A stretch of DNA of 64,000 nt from Lewinellaceae bacterium (GTDB lineage: Bacteria; Bacteroidota; Bacteroidia; Chitinophagales; Saprospiraceae): assembly GCA_016710765.1 (NCBI GenBank), contig JADJUJ010000002.1, positions 62,001 through 126,000 on the forward strand, in the 5' to 3' direction. Within the stretch, counting starts at the first letter, position 1. The number at the start of each line of letters is the position of its first letter. Position numbers and translations under genes: made by a program. The notes under the pieces are model-generated. The model saw only the letters and a list, made by a program, of their open reading frames with translations, searched no databases and was not told the DNA's origin. Of this stretch, positions 37,273 through 48,156 are shown piece by piece.

Positions 37273-39985
37273 ATGAAGCGGCCATACCACCCAGCCATAT
37301 TATTGCTGTTACTGACTTTTGGCAGCCTTTCGCTGCAAGCACAACAAGATACCCTCCACCCTGCCAGTGCCAGTACAAGCTTATTTTTCCCAAAGTTCAA
37401 CCAGGGCAACATTCAGGATCCACTGCAGGCTGTGCAAGGTAAAATGAGTGGACTGAGCGTTGCACGGCCGGGCAGCGCCCCCAATGAGGCCTTTGTTTTC
37501 AGGGTAAGAGGCCTGAGTTCCATCCATGCCAACACAGCACCCCTGGTGGTAATCGATGGTGTTACAGGTGCTTCGCTCTCGCTTTTAAATCCTGGCGATA
37601 TAGCCAGCATTCAGGTGTTGCGAGACGGTGCATCCCTTGCCCGATATGGCATGCGGGGCGCCGCCGGGGTGGTAATGGTGACCACCAAAAAAGGCGCTCC
37701 GGAGCGATTGAGTTTGAATTACGAAGGGCAACTGGCGTTCGACCAGGCCAGTAAGCGCTACACAACATTTACACAAAGTGAATTTTTGAATGCTGGCGGT
37801 ACCGACTTATCCCCTCAGAGCAGTGCCAGCACCAATTGGCAGGATGAAATACTCCAAACCGGTGTCTCCCACAACCACCGCTTAGGCCTCAGCACGCCGC
37901 TGTGGCAAGGCGCCCTTCGCGCTTCGTTGCATTACCGAAATATGGAGGGCGTGCTGCGGGAAAGCGGCAACCAACAACTCGGCGGGCAACTGCAATTTAG
38001 CCAATCGCTGCTGCAGGACCGATTGCAAATTGATGCCCGATTGTGGTCTACCCTCCGGCAGGCCGACATAAGTTTTCCAGAGGCTTTTCGGTATGCCCTT
38101 ACCTTCAACCCAACCGCAGCCATAAAAAGTTCTGATCCCGCTTACCAACCCTATGGCGGGTATGTTACTGTGCCACAATTTGATGTATTCAACCCTGTGG
38201 CGATGATTGCGCAAAACAGCAACCGTAGTTTATCCAATGTTTTGCTGGGTTCGGTTCGGGCAGAGTACAGGTTGATGTCGCCATTAAGCGTTTCCTTGCA
38301 GCTGGCAAGAGAAAATACGCGGTTTGACCACACCGAATTTTATGCACCTCAGAGTAATTATCGCCAGGGAACTGTTGCTGGAGAAGGGTCCATCCGGCGA
38401 CTCAACCAGGAACAACATCTGGACTTTCTGGATGCCGCAGTGCACCTAAAACAAAATCTTGGCGAAAAAACCTGCTGGACCACGGACATTGGTTACAGTT
38501 GGCAAAGCATCGACAAGCGTGCGAATGATACACTCGCCAATGGTACCTTCGGACTGGATAAATCGTCTGCCCCTACCCTATTTAAAGGGCTGGTGCTTCA
38601 GCCTGGCGCCTATTCCAGCATCTACCAGCGAAACGAGAATCTGCTCATTGCAGGCTATGCCAATACCGTCCTGAATTTCAACCAGCGCTATTTCTTCGAG
38701 GCTGGGATACGCAGGGAAGGCTCCAACTGGCTGGGAACGCAGCGGCGCTGGGGTATGTTCCTTATCTTGGCGGCGCCATCGATTTTAGTCCTTTACTGGG
38801 CTGGCAAAAATTCAGCAACTCCGGTTGCGGGCCAGCTGGGGACAGAGTGGCATGCAACCCATCAGTGACGGACTTTCCCGGGAGACCCTGGGGCCAAACG
38901 TCCACTATTATTCAGACGGGAATTATCTGCCGGGTCTAACCGTTGTCAATAACGCTAACCCTAACCTGCGTGCAGAACGAAACACAGCGCTCAACATCGG
39001 GCTGGATGTACAGTTGTTCCACGGCAACTTGTCGGCATCGCTCAATTGGTTTCAACATACCAACGACCGCTTGCTTATCCCCACACAAGTACCTCAGCCG
39101 CCCAACCAAGCCGGAAACACCTGGCTGAACACCGGTGAATTGCGCAATACAGGGATGGATGCACAAATTTCCTGGAACCATATTGTAAATACGTCCCAAC
39201 TTGACTGGTCTGCCGACCTGGTTTTGTGGGGCACGAACACCCAATTGGTGAACATTGGCTGGTCGACACCGGATTTCACCGCATATATTGGGTCGCCGGG
39301 TTTTTGTTGTGCCGGCTACATATTGGTAGAAAATGATGCGCCACTTGGGCAATTGTATGGTCTGGTACAAGCTGGTGTGAACCCGGACGGCACCATTCAA
39401 TACAAAGACCTGAATAAAGACCAGACAGTTGACATTTACAACGCTGTTTCTCCAGACAAGCAGGTGCTTGGCCAGGGCACGCCAAAACTGGAAATGGGTA
39501 TTAACCAAACCCTGCGATATGGGCGTTGGGATTTGAATGTTTTCCTGCGTGGCGCCTTTGGACATAGTTTGGCACACGACAACCGGGTTCATTACGAAAA
39601 CCTTGAACCGGATTTTGGATTATACAACCATATTAAAACGAGTTACTTTAATTCCCGCATACGCGACTACACCCAAATTTCAGACGTGTTTGTGGAAAAA
39701 GCCAATTTCCTCCGACTGGACAATGCTACCCTGGGGTATCGCTTTGCTTTCAAAGAAACAGCCCGGATACAAATGCTGAGGCTATATGTTGGTGGACAAA
39801 ACATGCTGGTCTTTAGCAAATATACCGGCATGGACCCCGAAGTGCGGTGGCAAGACAATGGGACATTCGATAACGGAGGCCGGCCCTATTCCGCTTCCCC
39901 CAATCTCCTTGCACCGGGCGTCGATCGCAGGGGAACTTATTACCTGTCAAAAACCTATTTCCTTGGCGTACAAGCTGGATTTTAA
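37273..39985 (+). CDS. SusC/RagA-family outer-membrane protein (copy 2), lacks N-terminal domain and TonB box; frame broken twice
   Basis: About 904 residues once two frame breaks are repaired. It is a clear paralogue of copy 1: QAVQGKMSGLSVARPGS, VVIDGVTGASLSLLNPGDIASIQVLRDG and TDLSPQSSASTNWQDEILQTGVSHNH align throughout. After the signal peptide (1-24, LSLQAQQ) only about 20 residues precede the plug, so the regulatory-like domain and the DEVVVIGYG TonB box of copy 1 are missing. The frame is lost near 38760 (GMF-P-YLGGAIDF) and again near 38819 (KFSN-LRLRASWGQSG); both are explained by one missing C. The barrel then runs normally to GVQAGF. SusD2 follows 12 bp later. Confidence 0.85.
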
Positions 39986-39997
39986 ACCAACACTACC

Positions 39998-41527
39998 ATG
40001 AAACAATTTATTCGACTTGGAATATTATCCTTACTGCTTTTGGCGCTCAACCCAGCCTGTACCCAATTGGACGAGCCCCTGTACGATCAAATCAGTACTG
40101 ATCAGTTTTTTACAACGCAAACTGAATTTGACCAAATTATAGGACCATTGTACACCAATCTGTATGGCTTGGGCAGTCATGGCGGATTTTTTTCCATGCA
40201 GGAAATCAGCAGCGACGAGGTGGCTATACCCAATCGCGGTGGCGACTGGGGCGACGATGTCTGGGTCAGGGCGCATCAGCATTATTACAACGCGTATGAT
40301 CAACCGGTGAGCAATGCATGGAGCTTTCTTTACAGCGGCATTTTGGCATGTAATCGCATCCTCGATTTGCTGGACAAATCCAACCAACAAGGCCATATCC
40401 CGAACACTGAATTGTATACCCAAAACCGTGCAGAAGCAAGGGCTTTGCGCGCCTTGTATTATTATTGGCTGCTCGACTTTTTTGGCAATGTCCCCATCAT
40501 AACGGATTACGATACGGGCAATACCATCCCGACCAATACACCCAGAGCACAGGTATTTGATTTTGTGGAGCAGGAATTACTCGCGGTGAGTCCATTGATC
40601 AATAAAAATATAACCCAGGCCAATTACGGCCGCATGCATTATTATGCAGTACAAATGTTGTTGGCAAAACTATACCTCAATGCGGAAGTATATGCTGGCA
40701 CCCCGCGATGGAACGATGCCCTGGATGCCTGCAACACCATCATCAATGCCGGCTTGTATGCACTGGAGGCCGACTATTTTGCCAATTTCAAGGTGCAAAA
40801 TCAAACGAGCCACGAATTCATTCTTGCGGTTCCCTTTGACGCCAAGGCTGCACCGGGTTTCAATTTGGCGCAAATGACACTCCATTACAGCGCCCAGGCC
40901 ACCTACAATTTGCAACAGCAACCCTGGAACGGGTATTGTTCTCTGCAAGAGTTTTATGAAAAATACGACAGTAATGATGTGCGGATCAACAACTTCCTTG
41001 TCGGGCCGCAATACGAAGCCGATGGCATTACACCCTTGCTTGATTCAAACTTCGACGATCCTGATGGCCCCCAAGTGGTTTACACACCGGAAATCAATGC
41101 TTTCACCATGAATTGTTATCGGCAGGCCGGGGTAAGAATTGGCAAATACGAATTTGAAAAAGGCGCCGGACCCGATATGAGCAATGACATGCCAGTTTTC
41201 CGCTTCTCGGATGTGCTGTTGATGAAAGCAGAAATCCTGTGGCGACTTTCGCCATCAAGTACAGAAGCCCTGGATTTGGTAAACACCGTGCGCAAACGCG
41301 CCTTTGAACCAGACGAGGACCTTCCTTCCCTAAACGCCCAAACATTGTTGGATGAGCGCGGAAGAGAATTGTTTTACGAGGGGGTACGCCGGCAGGACTT
41401 GATCCGGTTTGGCGTTTATGGCGCACCAACGGAGTTTATGCCAGGCTCAGACCCCTGCAAGGAAATCATGCCCATCCCAGCCGGACATTTGAATCTCTCC
41501 AATTTGCAGCAAAACCCCTGCTATTGA
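39998..41527 (+). CDS. SusD/RagB-family lipoprotein (copy 2)
   Basis: 509 residues, intact. The signal ends in LLALNPACTQLDEPLYD, with Cys as the lipid anchor. It keeps the SusD hallmarks: RALRALYYYWLLDFFGNVPIITDYD, FRFSDVLLMKAEILW, DERGRELFYEGVRRQDLIRFG and IMPIPAGHLNLSNLQQNPCY. It is collinear with SusD copy 1 (for example QEISSDEVAIPNRGGDWGDD versus the DEVMIPQRGGDWGD stretch), so the SusCD pair was duplicated as a unit. Codon use is less biased than in copy 1. It presumably works with SusC2; the substrate is unknown. Confidence 0.95.
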   Translation: MKQFIRLGILSLLLLALNPACTQLDEPLYDQISTDQFFTTQTEFDQIIGPLYTNLYGLGSHGGFFSMQEISSDEVAIPNRGGDWGDDVWVRAHQHYYNAYDQPVSNAWSFLYSGILACNRILDLLDKSNQQGHIPNTELYTQNRAEARALRALYYYWLLDFFGNVPIITDYDTGNTIPTNTPRAQVFDFVEQELLAVSPLINKNITQANYGRMHYYAVQMLLAKLYLNAEVYAGTPRWNDALDACNTIINAGLYALEADYFANFKVQNQTSHEFILAVPFDAKAAPGFNLAQMTLHYSAQATYNLQQQPWNGYCSLQEFYEKYDSNDVRINNFLVGPQYEADGITPLLDSNFDDPDGPQVVYTPEINAFTMNCYRQAGVRIGKYEFEKGAGPDMSNDMPVFRFSDVLLMKAEILWRLSPSSTEALDLVNTVRKRAFEPDEDLPSLNAQTLLDERGRELFYEGVRRQDLIRFGVYGAPTEFMPGSDPCKEIMPIPAGHLNLSNLQQNPCY

Positions 41528-41613
41528 ACACAGAAAGGCCGTGATAAAATTTATGCGTATTCTTGTGGGAAATTGAATGCGTACAAATACTGTTTTCCTT
41601 TGAGGCTATTGAG

Positions 41614-44600
41614 ATGAGAATACCCTTGTTTTATCTACTGCTCCTGTGCATTTTCCTTGCTTGTAAAAACGCCGGTTTGGAACAGCCTTCCAAACGGTTT
41701 ACCTTACTGGCGTCGGCGCAAACCGGTATCGATTTCAGCAATGACTTGCCATACTCGGACTCCCTTAACTGTTACCTCTTTCGCAATTTTTACAACGGCG
41801 GAGGTGTAGGTATAGGCGATGTCAACAACGATGGGCTGCTGGATGTCTTTTTTGTGGCAACTTGCGCAGCAACAAACTTTACCTCAACAAGGGCGATTTC
41901 AAATTCGAGGACATCACCACCGCAGCAGGACTCGACTCCGAGGGTTCCTGGACCACCGGCATCGCCTTTGTCGACCTGAATGCCGATGGGCTGCTCGATA
42001 TTTACCTCTGCAAATCGGGCCCACCCGGGGAAAGCACCGCCACAACGAACTCTACTTGAACAAAGGATTGGATAAAAATGGAGTGCCTAGCTTTGAAGAA
42101 CAATCGGAGCAATGGAAACTTGACTACGAGGGGCTAAGTACACATGCTGCCTTTTTCGACTACGACAAAGACGGAGATATAGACTGCTACCTGCTCAACA
42201 ATTCCATTCGGAGCGTGGGTGGTTACGACTATCGGCCCGGTCAGCGCAATATTCCGGACCCCAACGGCGGCAACCGTTTGCTCCGAAATGAAGTCGATCA
42301 TTTTGAAGATGTAACCCTGGAATCCGGGATTTATGCCTCTGCGATAGGATTCGGATTGGGCGTTACCATCGGCGATTATGATGGCGACGGCTGGCAGGAT
42401 ATCTTTGTATCCAACGACTTCTTTGAACGCGATTACCTCTACCACAACCTCGGCAACGGGAAGTTCGAAGAAGTGTTGGTTTCCTGCATTCCCGAGATCA
42501 GCAAGGGCTCCATGGGCGCCGATATGGCGGATCTGGACAACGATGGCAAGCCAGAAATTTTTGTCACCGAAATGACCCCGGAAACCGAAAAGCGGTACAA
42601 AACCAAAACCACATTCGACGACTGGAACACCTACAGCATGATGCAGGAAACCGGCTACCACCGGCAATTTGGCCGCAATGTGCTCCAAAAAAACAACGGC
42701 AACCAGACTTTTTCAGAAGTCGGACGGCAGGCTGGCGTTTGGGCAACCGACTGGAGTTGGGGCGCTCTGCTGGCCGATTTTGACAACGATGGCAGGAAGG
42801 ATATTTTCGTGGCCAATGGCATCGGAAAAGACCTGCTCGATCAGGATTACCTGAATTTCTACTCCGATCCGGCGGTGGTTCGGCAGCTGCTGAAAGAAAA
42901 CCCGGGAGCGGGTATAAAAAAACTCATTGACCGTATTCCATCGGTTCCTGTACCCAATTACCTCTTTCAAAATCAGGGTGATTTGAAATTTAGCAACGTG
43001 GCAGACGACTGGGGGCTTGCTACCCCATCCTGGTCCAATGGATCCGCTTATGCCGACCTTGACAACGATGGCGACCTCGATTTGCTGGTCAACAATGTGA
43101 ATATGCCTTGTTTTGTGTACCGCAACGAAACAAACCAGTCGCAAAACTGGATAACGGTTGCGCTCCAGGGCGTGCCCCCCAATACACAGTAGCTTGGCGC
43201 AAAAGTTTGGGTAAGCGCAGGCGGTGTTACCCAATATCAGGAACTGGCCCCCATGCGCGGCTTCGAATCCTGTGTCGACCCAAGATTGCATTTTGGCCTG
43301 GGTAAGAACACTAAAATTGACTCTTTACGGGTTGAATTCCAGTCAGGAAAATTTTATCTGAGTAAAATATTGTCTTGTAATAAAATATTAATCGTCGCTG
43401 AGTCAGACGCGGGTGCGGTGGCAGAGAAGTCTGGCAAACAGCAAGAAAAGCCCATTTTCCAATCCGTTATCGGGCCTGAATACCAACATGGGGAAAGTGC
43501 CTTTTCAGATTTCGACCGGGAAGCCCTGTTGTTCAGGATGTTTTCGGCGGAAGGGCCCTGCATGGTTACAGCAGACGTCAACAGCGATGGAGAACCCGAC
43601 GTGTACATAGGTGGCGCCGCCGGACAAGCAGGGCAGTTGTTTTTGGGCGAAGGAAATCAGCAATGGCGAGCGGTTTCCGTGCCTGCCTTTGAAACCGACA
43701 AGTCTGGAGAGGACGTTACTGCTTGTTTTTTTGATGCCGACGGCGACGGCGACAGCGACCTGTACGTGGGCTCGGGGAGCAATGAGTTTAATCCCGGAGA
43801 AGCAGCCCTGCAGGATAGATTGTACTTAAATGATGGACGGGGCCATTTCAGTAAAAAGCAAGATGCGATCCCCTTGGGCAAACCTTTTGCCACTTCCTGC
43901 GTCAGTGCAGCCGACATTGATGGCGACGGCGACCTTGACTTGTTCGCTGGCATGCGTCTTATCCCTGGGCATTACGGACAGGCTCCCGTGTCCTTTATCC
44001 TCTTGAACGATGGCAAGGGCCTTTTCCAGCCCGCCATGTCGCAATATCCTGCCTTGCAAAACCTGGGTATGGTTACCGATGCACTGTGGGTGGACATTGA
44101 TGGCGACAAGGACCCCGACCTGATTACCGTTGGAGATTGGGAGCCTGTGCGCATTTTCAGGAACGACAAGGGGCAACTAGTCGACATTTCAGCCAATGCC
44201 GGCCTTTCCGGCAGCAATGGCTGGTGGCTGTGCATTCAATCGGCAGACCTCGATGCCGATGGTGACCCTGACTTTATCCTGGGCAATTACGGCCAGAACA
44301 GTAGGTTCAAGGCCAGCAAAAAACAACCCCTTCAACTGTACGTCAATGATTTTGATGGCAACGGGAAGGATGAAACCGTCCTGTGCCAGTATTATGGCGA
44401 AAAGTCATATCCTCTGCCGTTGCGCAACGATATGGTCAAACAAATGCCGGTACTCAAAAAGAAATACCTGAAATTCGAGGATTACGCTGGACAAACCATA
44501 CAAGACGTTTTCAGCGCCGACCAAATGGCCGCTGCGCTGGAAAAACAAGCTTTCAGTTTGGAAACGATGGTATTATGGAATGAGGGGAATGGAAAATTCA

Positions 44601-44914
44601 GGTTGCAAACCTTGCCACCTGCAGCGCAAATGGCACCCGTTTATGCTGTTGCAGCCCATGACTTTAATGGCGATGGGCGCATAGATCTCCTGTTGGCCGG
44701 CAACGAATCACGTTGCAAACCAGAGTGCGGCATCCAATTGGGTTCTTACGGCGTTGTGCTGCTGGGGCAGGCAGATCATGGTTATAAAGCACTTTCCGCG
44801 ACCGAGCAAGGGCTATGGTTAAAGGGTGAAGTGAGAAGCCTGGTTAATTTACCCAATGTACTGCTCGTGGGGAAGAACAATGGTAAACTGGAGGCCTATC
44901 AATATGGTAAGTAG
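41614..44914 (+). CDS. CRTAC1/FG-GAP (VCBS) repeat lipoprotein with ASPIC/UnbV segment; two frameshifts and one in-frame stop
   Basis: About 1100 residues from MRIPLFYLLLLCIFLACKN, a lipoprotein signal. FG-GAP/VCBS repeats recur: GVGIGDVNNDGLLDVFFV, FVDLNADGLLDIYL, IGDYDGDGWQDIFVSND, LLADFDNDGRKDIFVANG and AYADLDNDGDLDLLVNN. They are followed by an ASPIC/UnbV-like part (LGAKVWVSAGGVTQYQELAPMRGFES) and a second propeller-like half. Frame breaks are at about 41856 (a G run) and 42027-42030 (GGGG), both repaired by adding one G; a TAG at 43190-43192 interrupts the frame without shifting it. Such proteins commonly follow SusCD pairs in Bacteroidota and are thought to be surface binding proteins. 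Decay of this unit or sequence error are both possible. Confidence 0.85.
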
Positions 44915-44922
44915 GGCAAAAC

Positions 44923-45495
44923 CTATTCCCGTATAAACTCCAGTTCCTTGTGCCGATCCAATCGCGCCATTGGGGAAGGCTCACCAGGCTCCTTGTTGTC
45001 CCTGCGGTGACGAACAACATAGTTTACAGCCGCAAGGATTTCACTGCTGATGGCGCCAAAGGTGGCAGGAAAATCTGCATCAATACGGCTGGCGGCTGTA
45101 CTTACCAACGGCTTTCCAAATTGTCCAATTAGTTCCTGACAAAACTCATCACTGGCGATGCGAATGGCCACCGTGCCGTTTTTCCCTTTAATGGCATCTG
45201 GAATTCCGATCGGTTTTTCATAGATCAGGGTTAACGGACGCTGGTGATAGGAAAGCAGCGTTTCCAGGCGAGGATTGATCTTAGGCACGTATTGCCTTAG
45301 CATCTCCAGGCTATCCACGAGCAAAATATAACCATTGGAGGAAGGACCTCCCTTGATCTGCTCGAGGCGGGCCATGGCGTCCTGGTTCCAGGGATCACAA
45401 CCTATTCCCCAAATGGTGTCGGTGGGATAACAAATAATACCACCATCAGATAAAACCTGGGTGATTTCTGCGATATCGTCTCTTAATAGGTACAT
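44923..45495 (-). CDS. Sua5/YciO/YrdC-family threonylcarbamoyladenylate synthase
   Basis: 190 residues from MYLLRDDIAEI (an ATG 9 bp upstream is also possible). The YrdC fold motifs are GGIICYPTDTIWGIGCDPWN, RLEQIKGGPSSNGYILLV, RPLTLIYE, GTVAIRIASDEFC and GKPLVSTAAS. The family makes L-threonylcarbamoyl-AMP from Thr, bicarbonate and ATP for the t6A37 modification of ANN-decoding tRNAs. The short form without a Sua5 C-terminal domain corresponds to TsaC/YwlC. It is convergent with the CRTAC1 gene, with 8 bp between stops. Confidence 0.9.
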   Translation of the reverse strand: MYLLRDDIAEITQVLSDGGIICYPTDTIWGIGCDPWNQDAMARLEQIKGGPSSNGYILLVDSLEMLRQYVPKINPRLETLLSYHQRPLTLIYEKPIGIPDAIKGKNGTVAIRIASDEFCQELIGQFGKPLVSTAASRIDADFPATFGAISSEILAAVNYVVRHRRDNKEPGEPSPMARLDRHKELEFIRE

Positions 45496-45599
45496 GGCCA
45501 ACAATTAGCAATAATATTGCGTTCTTAATGTGAAATTGATCGGCAAAAATGCGTTTTTTGCATCAAACCACCCAATCCAATTAACTAAAAACAGCCTGC

Positions 45600-47861
45600 A
45601 TGAAGTTTCGCAGTCAAGTATTTTTAATAACGGCATTACTTGGTATTTGTTTTCCACTGGTTGTCAGTGCCATGCATATTATTGGTGGTGAAATCAGTTA
45701 TGAGTGTAGCGGAACGGACCAACCCGGCATTAAAACCTATCGGTTTACCATGAGAATGTACCGGGATTGTTTTGGCGGTGGTGCCGATTTTGACAGCCCT
45801 GCCAATATTGCCATTTACAGGGGTAGTGTCAACAATGCAACTTTATATGCCACTTTTCCAGTTGATTATCTCACGAAACAGCGCTTGATTCCCGATACAC
45901 CGGCTTGCGTAGCCAAGGTCCCCAACATCTGTGTAGAGGAAGCCGTTTACATCTTTACGGAGAATCTGCCGGTTAGCAACCAAAGTTACTTTGTGGTGTA
46001 CCAGCGTTGTTGCCGAAACATCACCATTAGTAACATACTGAACCCGGGAGACATTGGCGCTACCTTTCAGATAGAAATAACGCCAGCAGCTCAAATGGTG
46101 TGCAACAATTCGCCCACTTTCAATAATTTTCCACCCATCATCATTTGCAAGGATTTTCCACTGGATTTTGATCACAGTGCCTCCGACCCGGATGGTGACC
46201 AGCTCGTGTATCGCTTTTGTGCACCACTGCAAGGCGGTGGCCCCATCCTGGCGCCAACCAGTGCGCTGCAATCCTGTTTTGGCGCAGCACCCAGCCCACC
46301 CTGTGCCCCGCCTTACGATGAAGTTCCATTTATCCTGCCAGCTTATTCACCCAGTAACCCAATGGGAGGAAGTCCGGTCGTTAATATTAATTCCACTACT
46401 GGATTGATCACGGGCACGCCAAATCTGCTGGGTCAGTTTGTGGTTGGCGTATGTGTGGAAGAATACCGCAATGGCGTGCTGCTGTCGGTCGTCCGCAGAG
46501 ACTTTCAGTTCAACGTTACCGATTGTAGTCCCACTGTATTGGCCAATATCAGTTCCGATTCCATTGCCGGGCCGCAACGATTTGTGGTGTCCTCCTGCGG
46601 CCAAAACAGCGTCACATTCATCAACCAGAGTGTCCAACAGCAATTTATTGAATCTTTCCGTTGGAGTTTTGATTTGAATGGGACGCCCTATTCCGACAGC
46701 ACGAACTGGAATGCCACGGTTAATTTCCCCGACACCGGCTCCTACAACGGCGCCCTTTACCTCAACCCAGGCACCGTATGCGCGGATACAGCCTATATCG
46801 CAGTCAATATTTTCCCAGCCATCACGGCCGACTTCTCTTTTGTTTACGATACTTGCGTGGCAGGGCCGGTTGATTTTACCGATTTGTCCTTTGGCGATGG
46901 GGGGGTTAATCGTTGGAGTTGGAATTTTGGGGTATCTGGTGGTAGTTCTATGCTACAAAACCCCAGTTACCTTTATCCTATCCCTGGTAACCACGATGTA
47001 CAACTCCGGGTTTACGATAAAAACAGGTGCTCCGCACAAAAGACCAAGACCATCAACTGGTTTCCGGTACCACCTTTGATTATTATTGAACCTGATAAAT
47101 TTATTGGTTGCGTGCCCGACAGCATCTTTTTTAACAACCTGTCCACGCCAATCGATTCTACATATCATATCGTTTGGGATTTTGGCGACGGCACCACTCA
47201 GGAGAATGTTATCAGCCCAACCCACGAATACACCCAACCCGGCCTTTACGATGTCAGTGTGTCCATTACTTCACCCATTGGGTGTTACACCACCGATACC
47301 TTTCCCCGGCTGATCAGAGGGGAGCCTGCGCCCATTGCAAATTTCAGTTACCTGCCCGACACGCTGCTGAGCAACCTGAACAACGAGGTGCAGTTCACCG
47401 ACTTATCATTCAACGCCTTTCGCTGGAACTGGATGTTTGATAAATTCGGTACCTCTACGCAACAAAATCCCAACTTCACCTTCCCCGATACGGGCTTGGT
47501 AAAGGTCCGCCTCCTTGTTACCCATGAATCGGGATGCAAAGACTCGCTAACACGCTATCTGGATTTTGTGCCTGATTTTCGCTGGTTCATGCCTAATGCC
47601 TTCACTCCCAATGGAGACGGGCAAAATGATGAATTCTATGGCACCGGACTTCTGGAGGGCGTCACAGATTTTAACATGAGCATCTGGAACCGCTGGGGTG
47701 AAAATGTATTTGAAACGCAGGACCCGAATACGGGCTGGAACGGCCGGGATCAAAACAACGGCAAGTTATCGCCAGCAGGCGTTTACGTTTATCTGGTCAC
47801 CTTTACCTCCCCGCGCGGAAAACCCCTGGAATTCAAGGGATTTGCAACCCTGATCCGGTAA
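45600..47861 (+). CDS. PKD-domain surface protein with T9SS type B (gliding-motility) C-terminal domain
   Basis: 753 residues. A signal peptide (1-24) is followed by HIIGGEISYECSGTDQPG, the start of a Bacteroidota-specific N-terminal module of about 300 residues rich in paired Cys. Two or three PKD-like domains follow: FTDLSFGDGGVNRWSWNFG, VWDFGDGTTQENVISPTHEY and FTDLSFNAFRWNWMFD. The C-terminal 90 residues (FMPNAFTPNGDGQNDEF, IWNRWGENVFET, FKGFATLIR) are the CHU_C/type B sorting domain that directs secretion by T9SS. Probably an adhesin or matrix protein; the ligand is unknown. Its 3' end abuts a short repeat cluster. Confidence 0.92.
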   Translation: MKFRSQVFLITALLGICFPLVVSAMHIIGGEISYECSGTDQPGIKTYRFTMRMYRDCFGGGADFDSPANIAIYRGSVNNATLYATFPVDYLTKQRLIPDTPACVAKVPNICVEEAVYIFTENLPVSNQSYFVVYQRCCRNITISNILNPGDIGATFQIEITPAAQMVCNNSPTFNNFPPIIICKDFPLDFDHSASDPDGDQLVYRFCAPLQGGGPILAPTSALQSCFGAAPSPPCAPPYDEVPFILPAYSPSNPMGGSPVVNINSTTGLITGTPNLLGQFVVGVCVEEYRNGVLLSVVRRDFQFNVTDCSPTVLANISSDSIAGPQRFVVSSCGQNSVTFINQSVQQQFIESFRWSFDLNGTPYSDSTNWNATVNFPDTGSYNGALYLNPGTVCADTAYIAVNIFPAITADFSFVYDTCVAGPVDFTDLSFGDGGVNRWSWNFGVSGGSSMLQNPSYLYPIPGNHDVQLRVYDKNRCSAQKTKTINWFPVPPLIIIEPDKFIGCVPDSIFFNNLSTPIDSTYHIVWDFGDGTTQENVISPTHEYTQPGLYDVSVSITSPIGCYTTDTFPRLIRGEPAPIANFSYLPDTLLSNLNNEVQFTDLSFNAFRWNWMFDKFGTSTQQNPNFTFPDTGLVKVRLLVTHESGCKDSLTRYLDFVPDFRWFMPNAFTPNGDGQNDEFYGTGLLEGVTDFNMSIWNRWGENVFETQDPNTGWNGRDQNNGKLSPAGVYVYLVTFTSPRGKPLEFKGFATLIR

Positions 47862-47892
47862 TCTATTGTAGTTTTGTGCTACCACCTGGCAG

Positions 47893-48133
47893 CCGCAGGT
47901 TTTTGCGAGATCTGCGGGACAATCCTTTTTGCGAAGCAAAACAGCTGCGCTTTCTGCGAGATCTGCGGGACAATACCTTTTTGCGAAGCAAAACAGCTGC
48001 GCTTTTCTGCGAGATCTGCGGGACAATGGGACAATGCTTTTTGCGAAGCAAAACATCTGCGCTTTTTGCGAGATCTGCGGGACAATACCTTTTTGCGAGA
48101 TCTGTGGGACAATACCTTTTGCGAAGCAAAACG
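47893..48133. repeat. Five-copy cluster of GCGAGATCTGCGGGACAAT with interleaved hairpins
   Basis: The word GCGAGATCTGCGGGAC begins at 47905, 47956, 48009, 48068 and 48095 (the last with one change). Between copies sits the self-complementary TTTTGCGAAGCAAAA and the word CAGCTGCGCTTT. Spacing is irregular (51, 53, 59, 27 bp) and there are no unique spacers. A degenerate relative (CATCTGCGGGAAATCATTTTG) occurs after the terC-type gene near 62595. It looks like a dispersed intergenic repeat that has expanded locally. Confidence 0.7.
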
Positions 48134-48156
48134 GAAAAAACAAAACTGGTACACTT

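Noticed and set aside
47893..48133. CRISPR array
   Set aside because: The intervening segments are themselves repeats with irregular spacing; no unique spacers and no cas genes.
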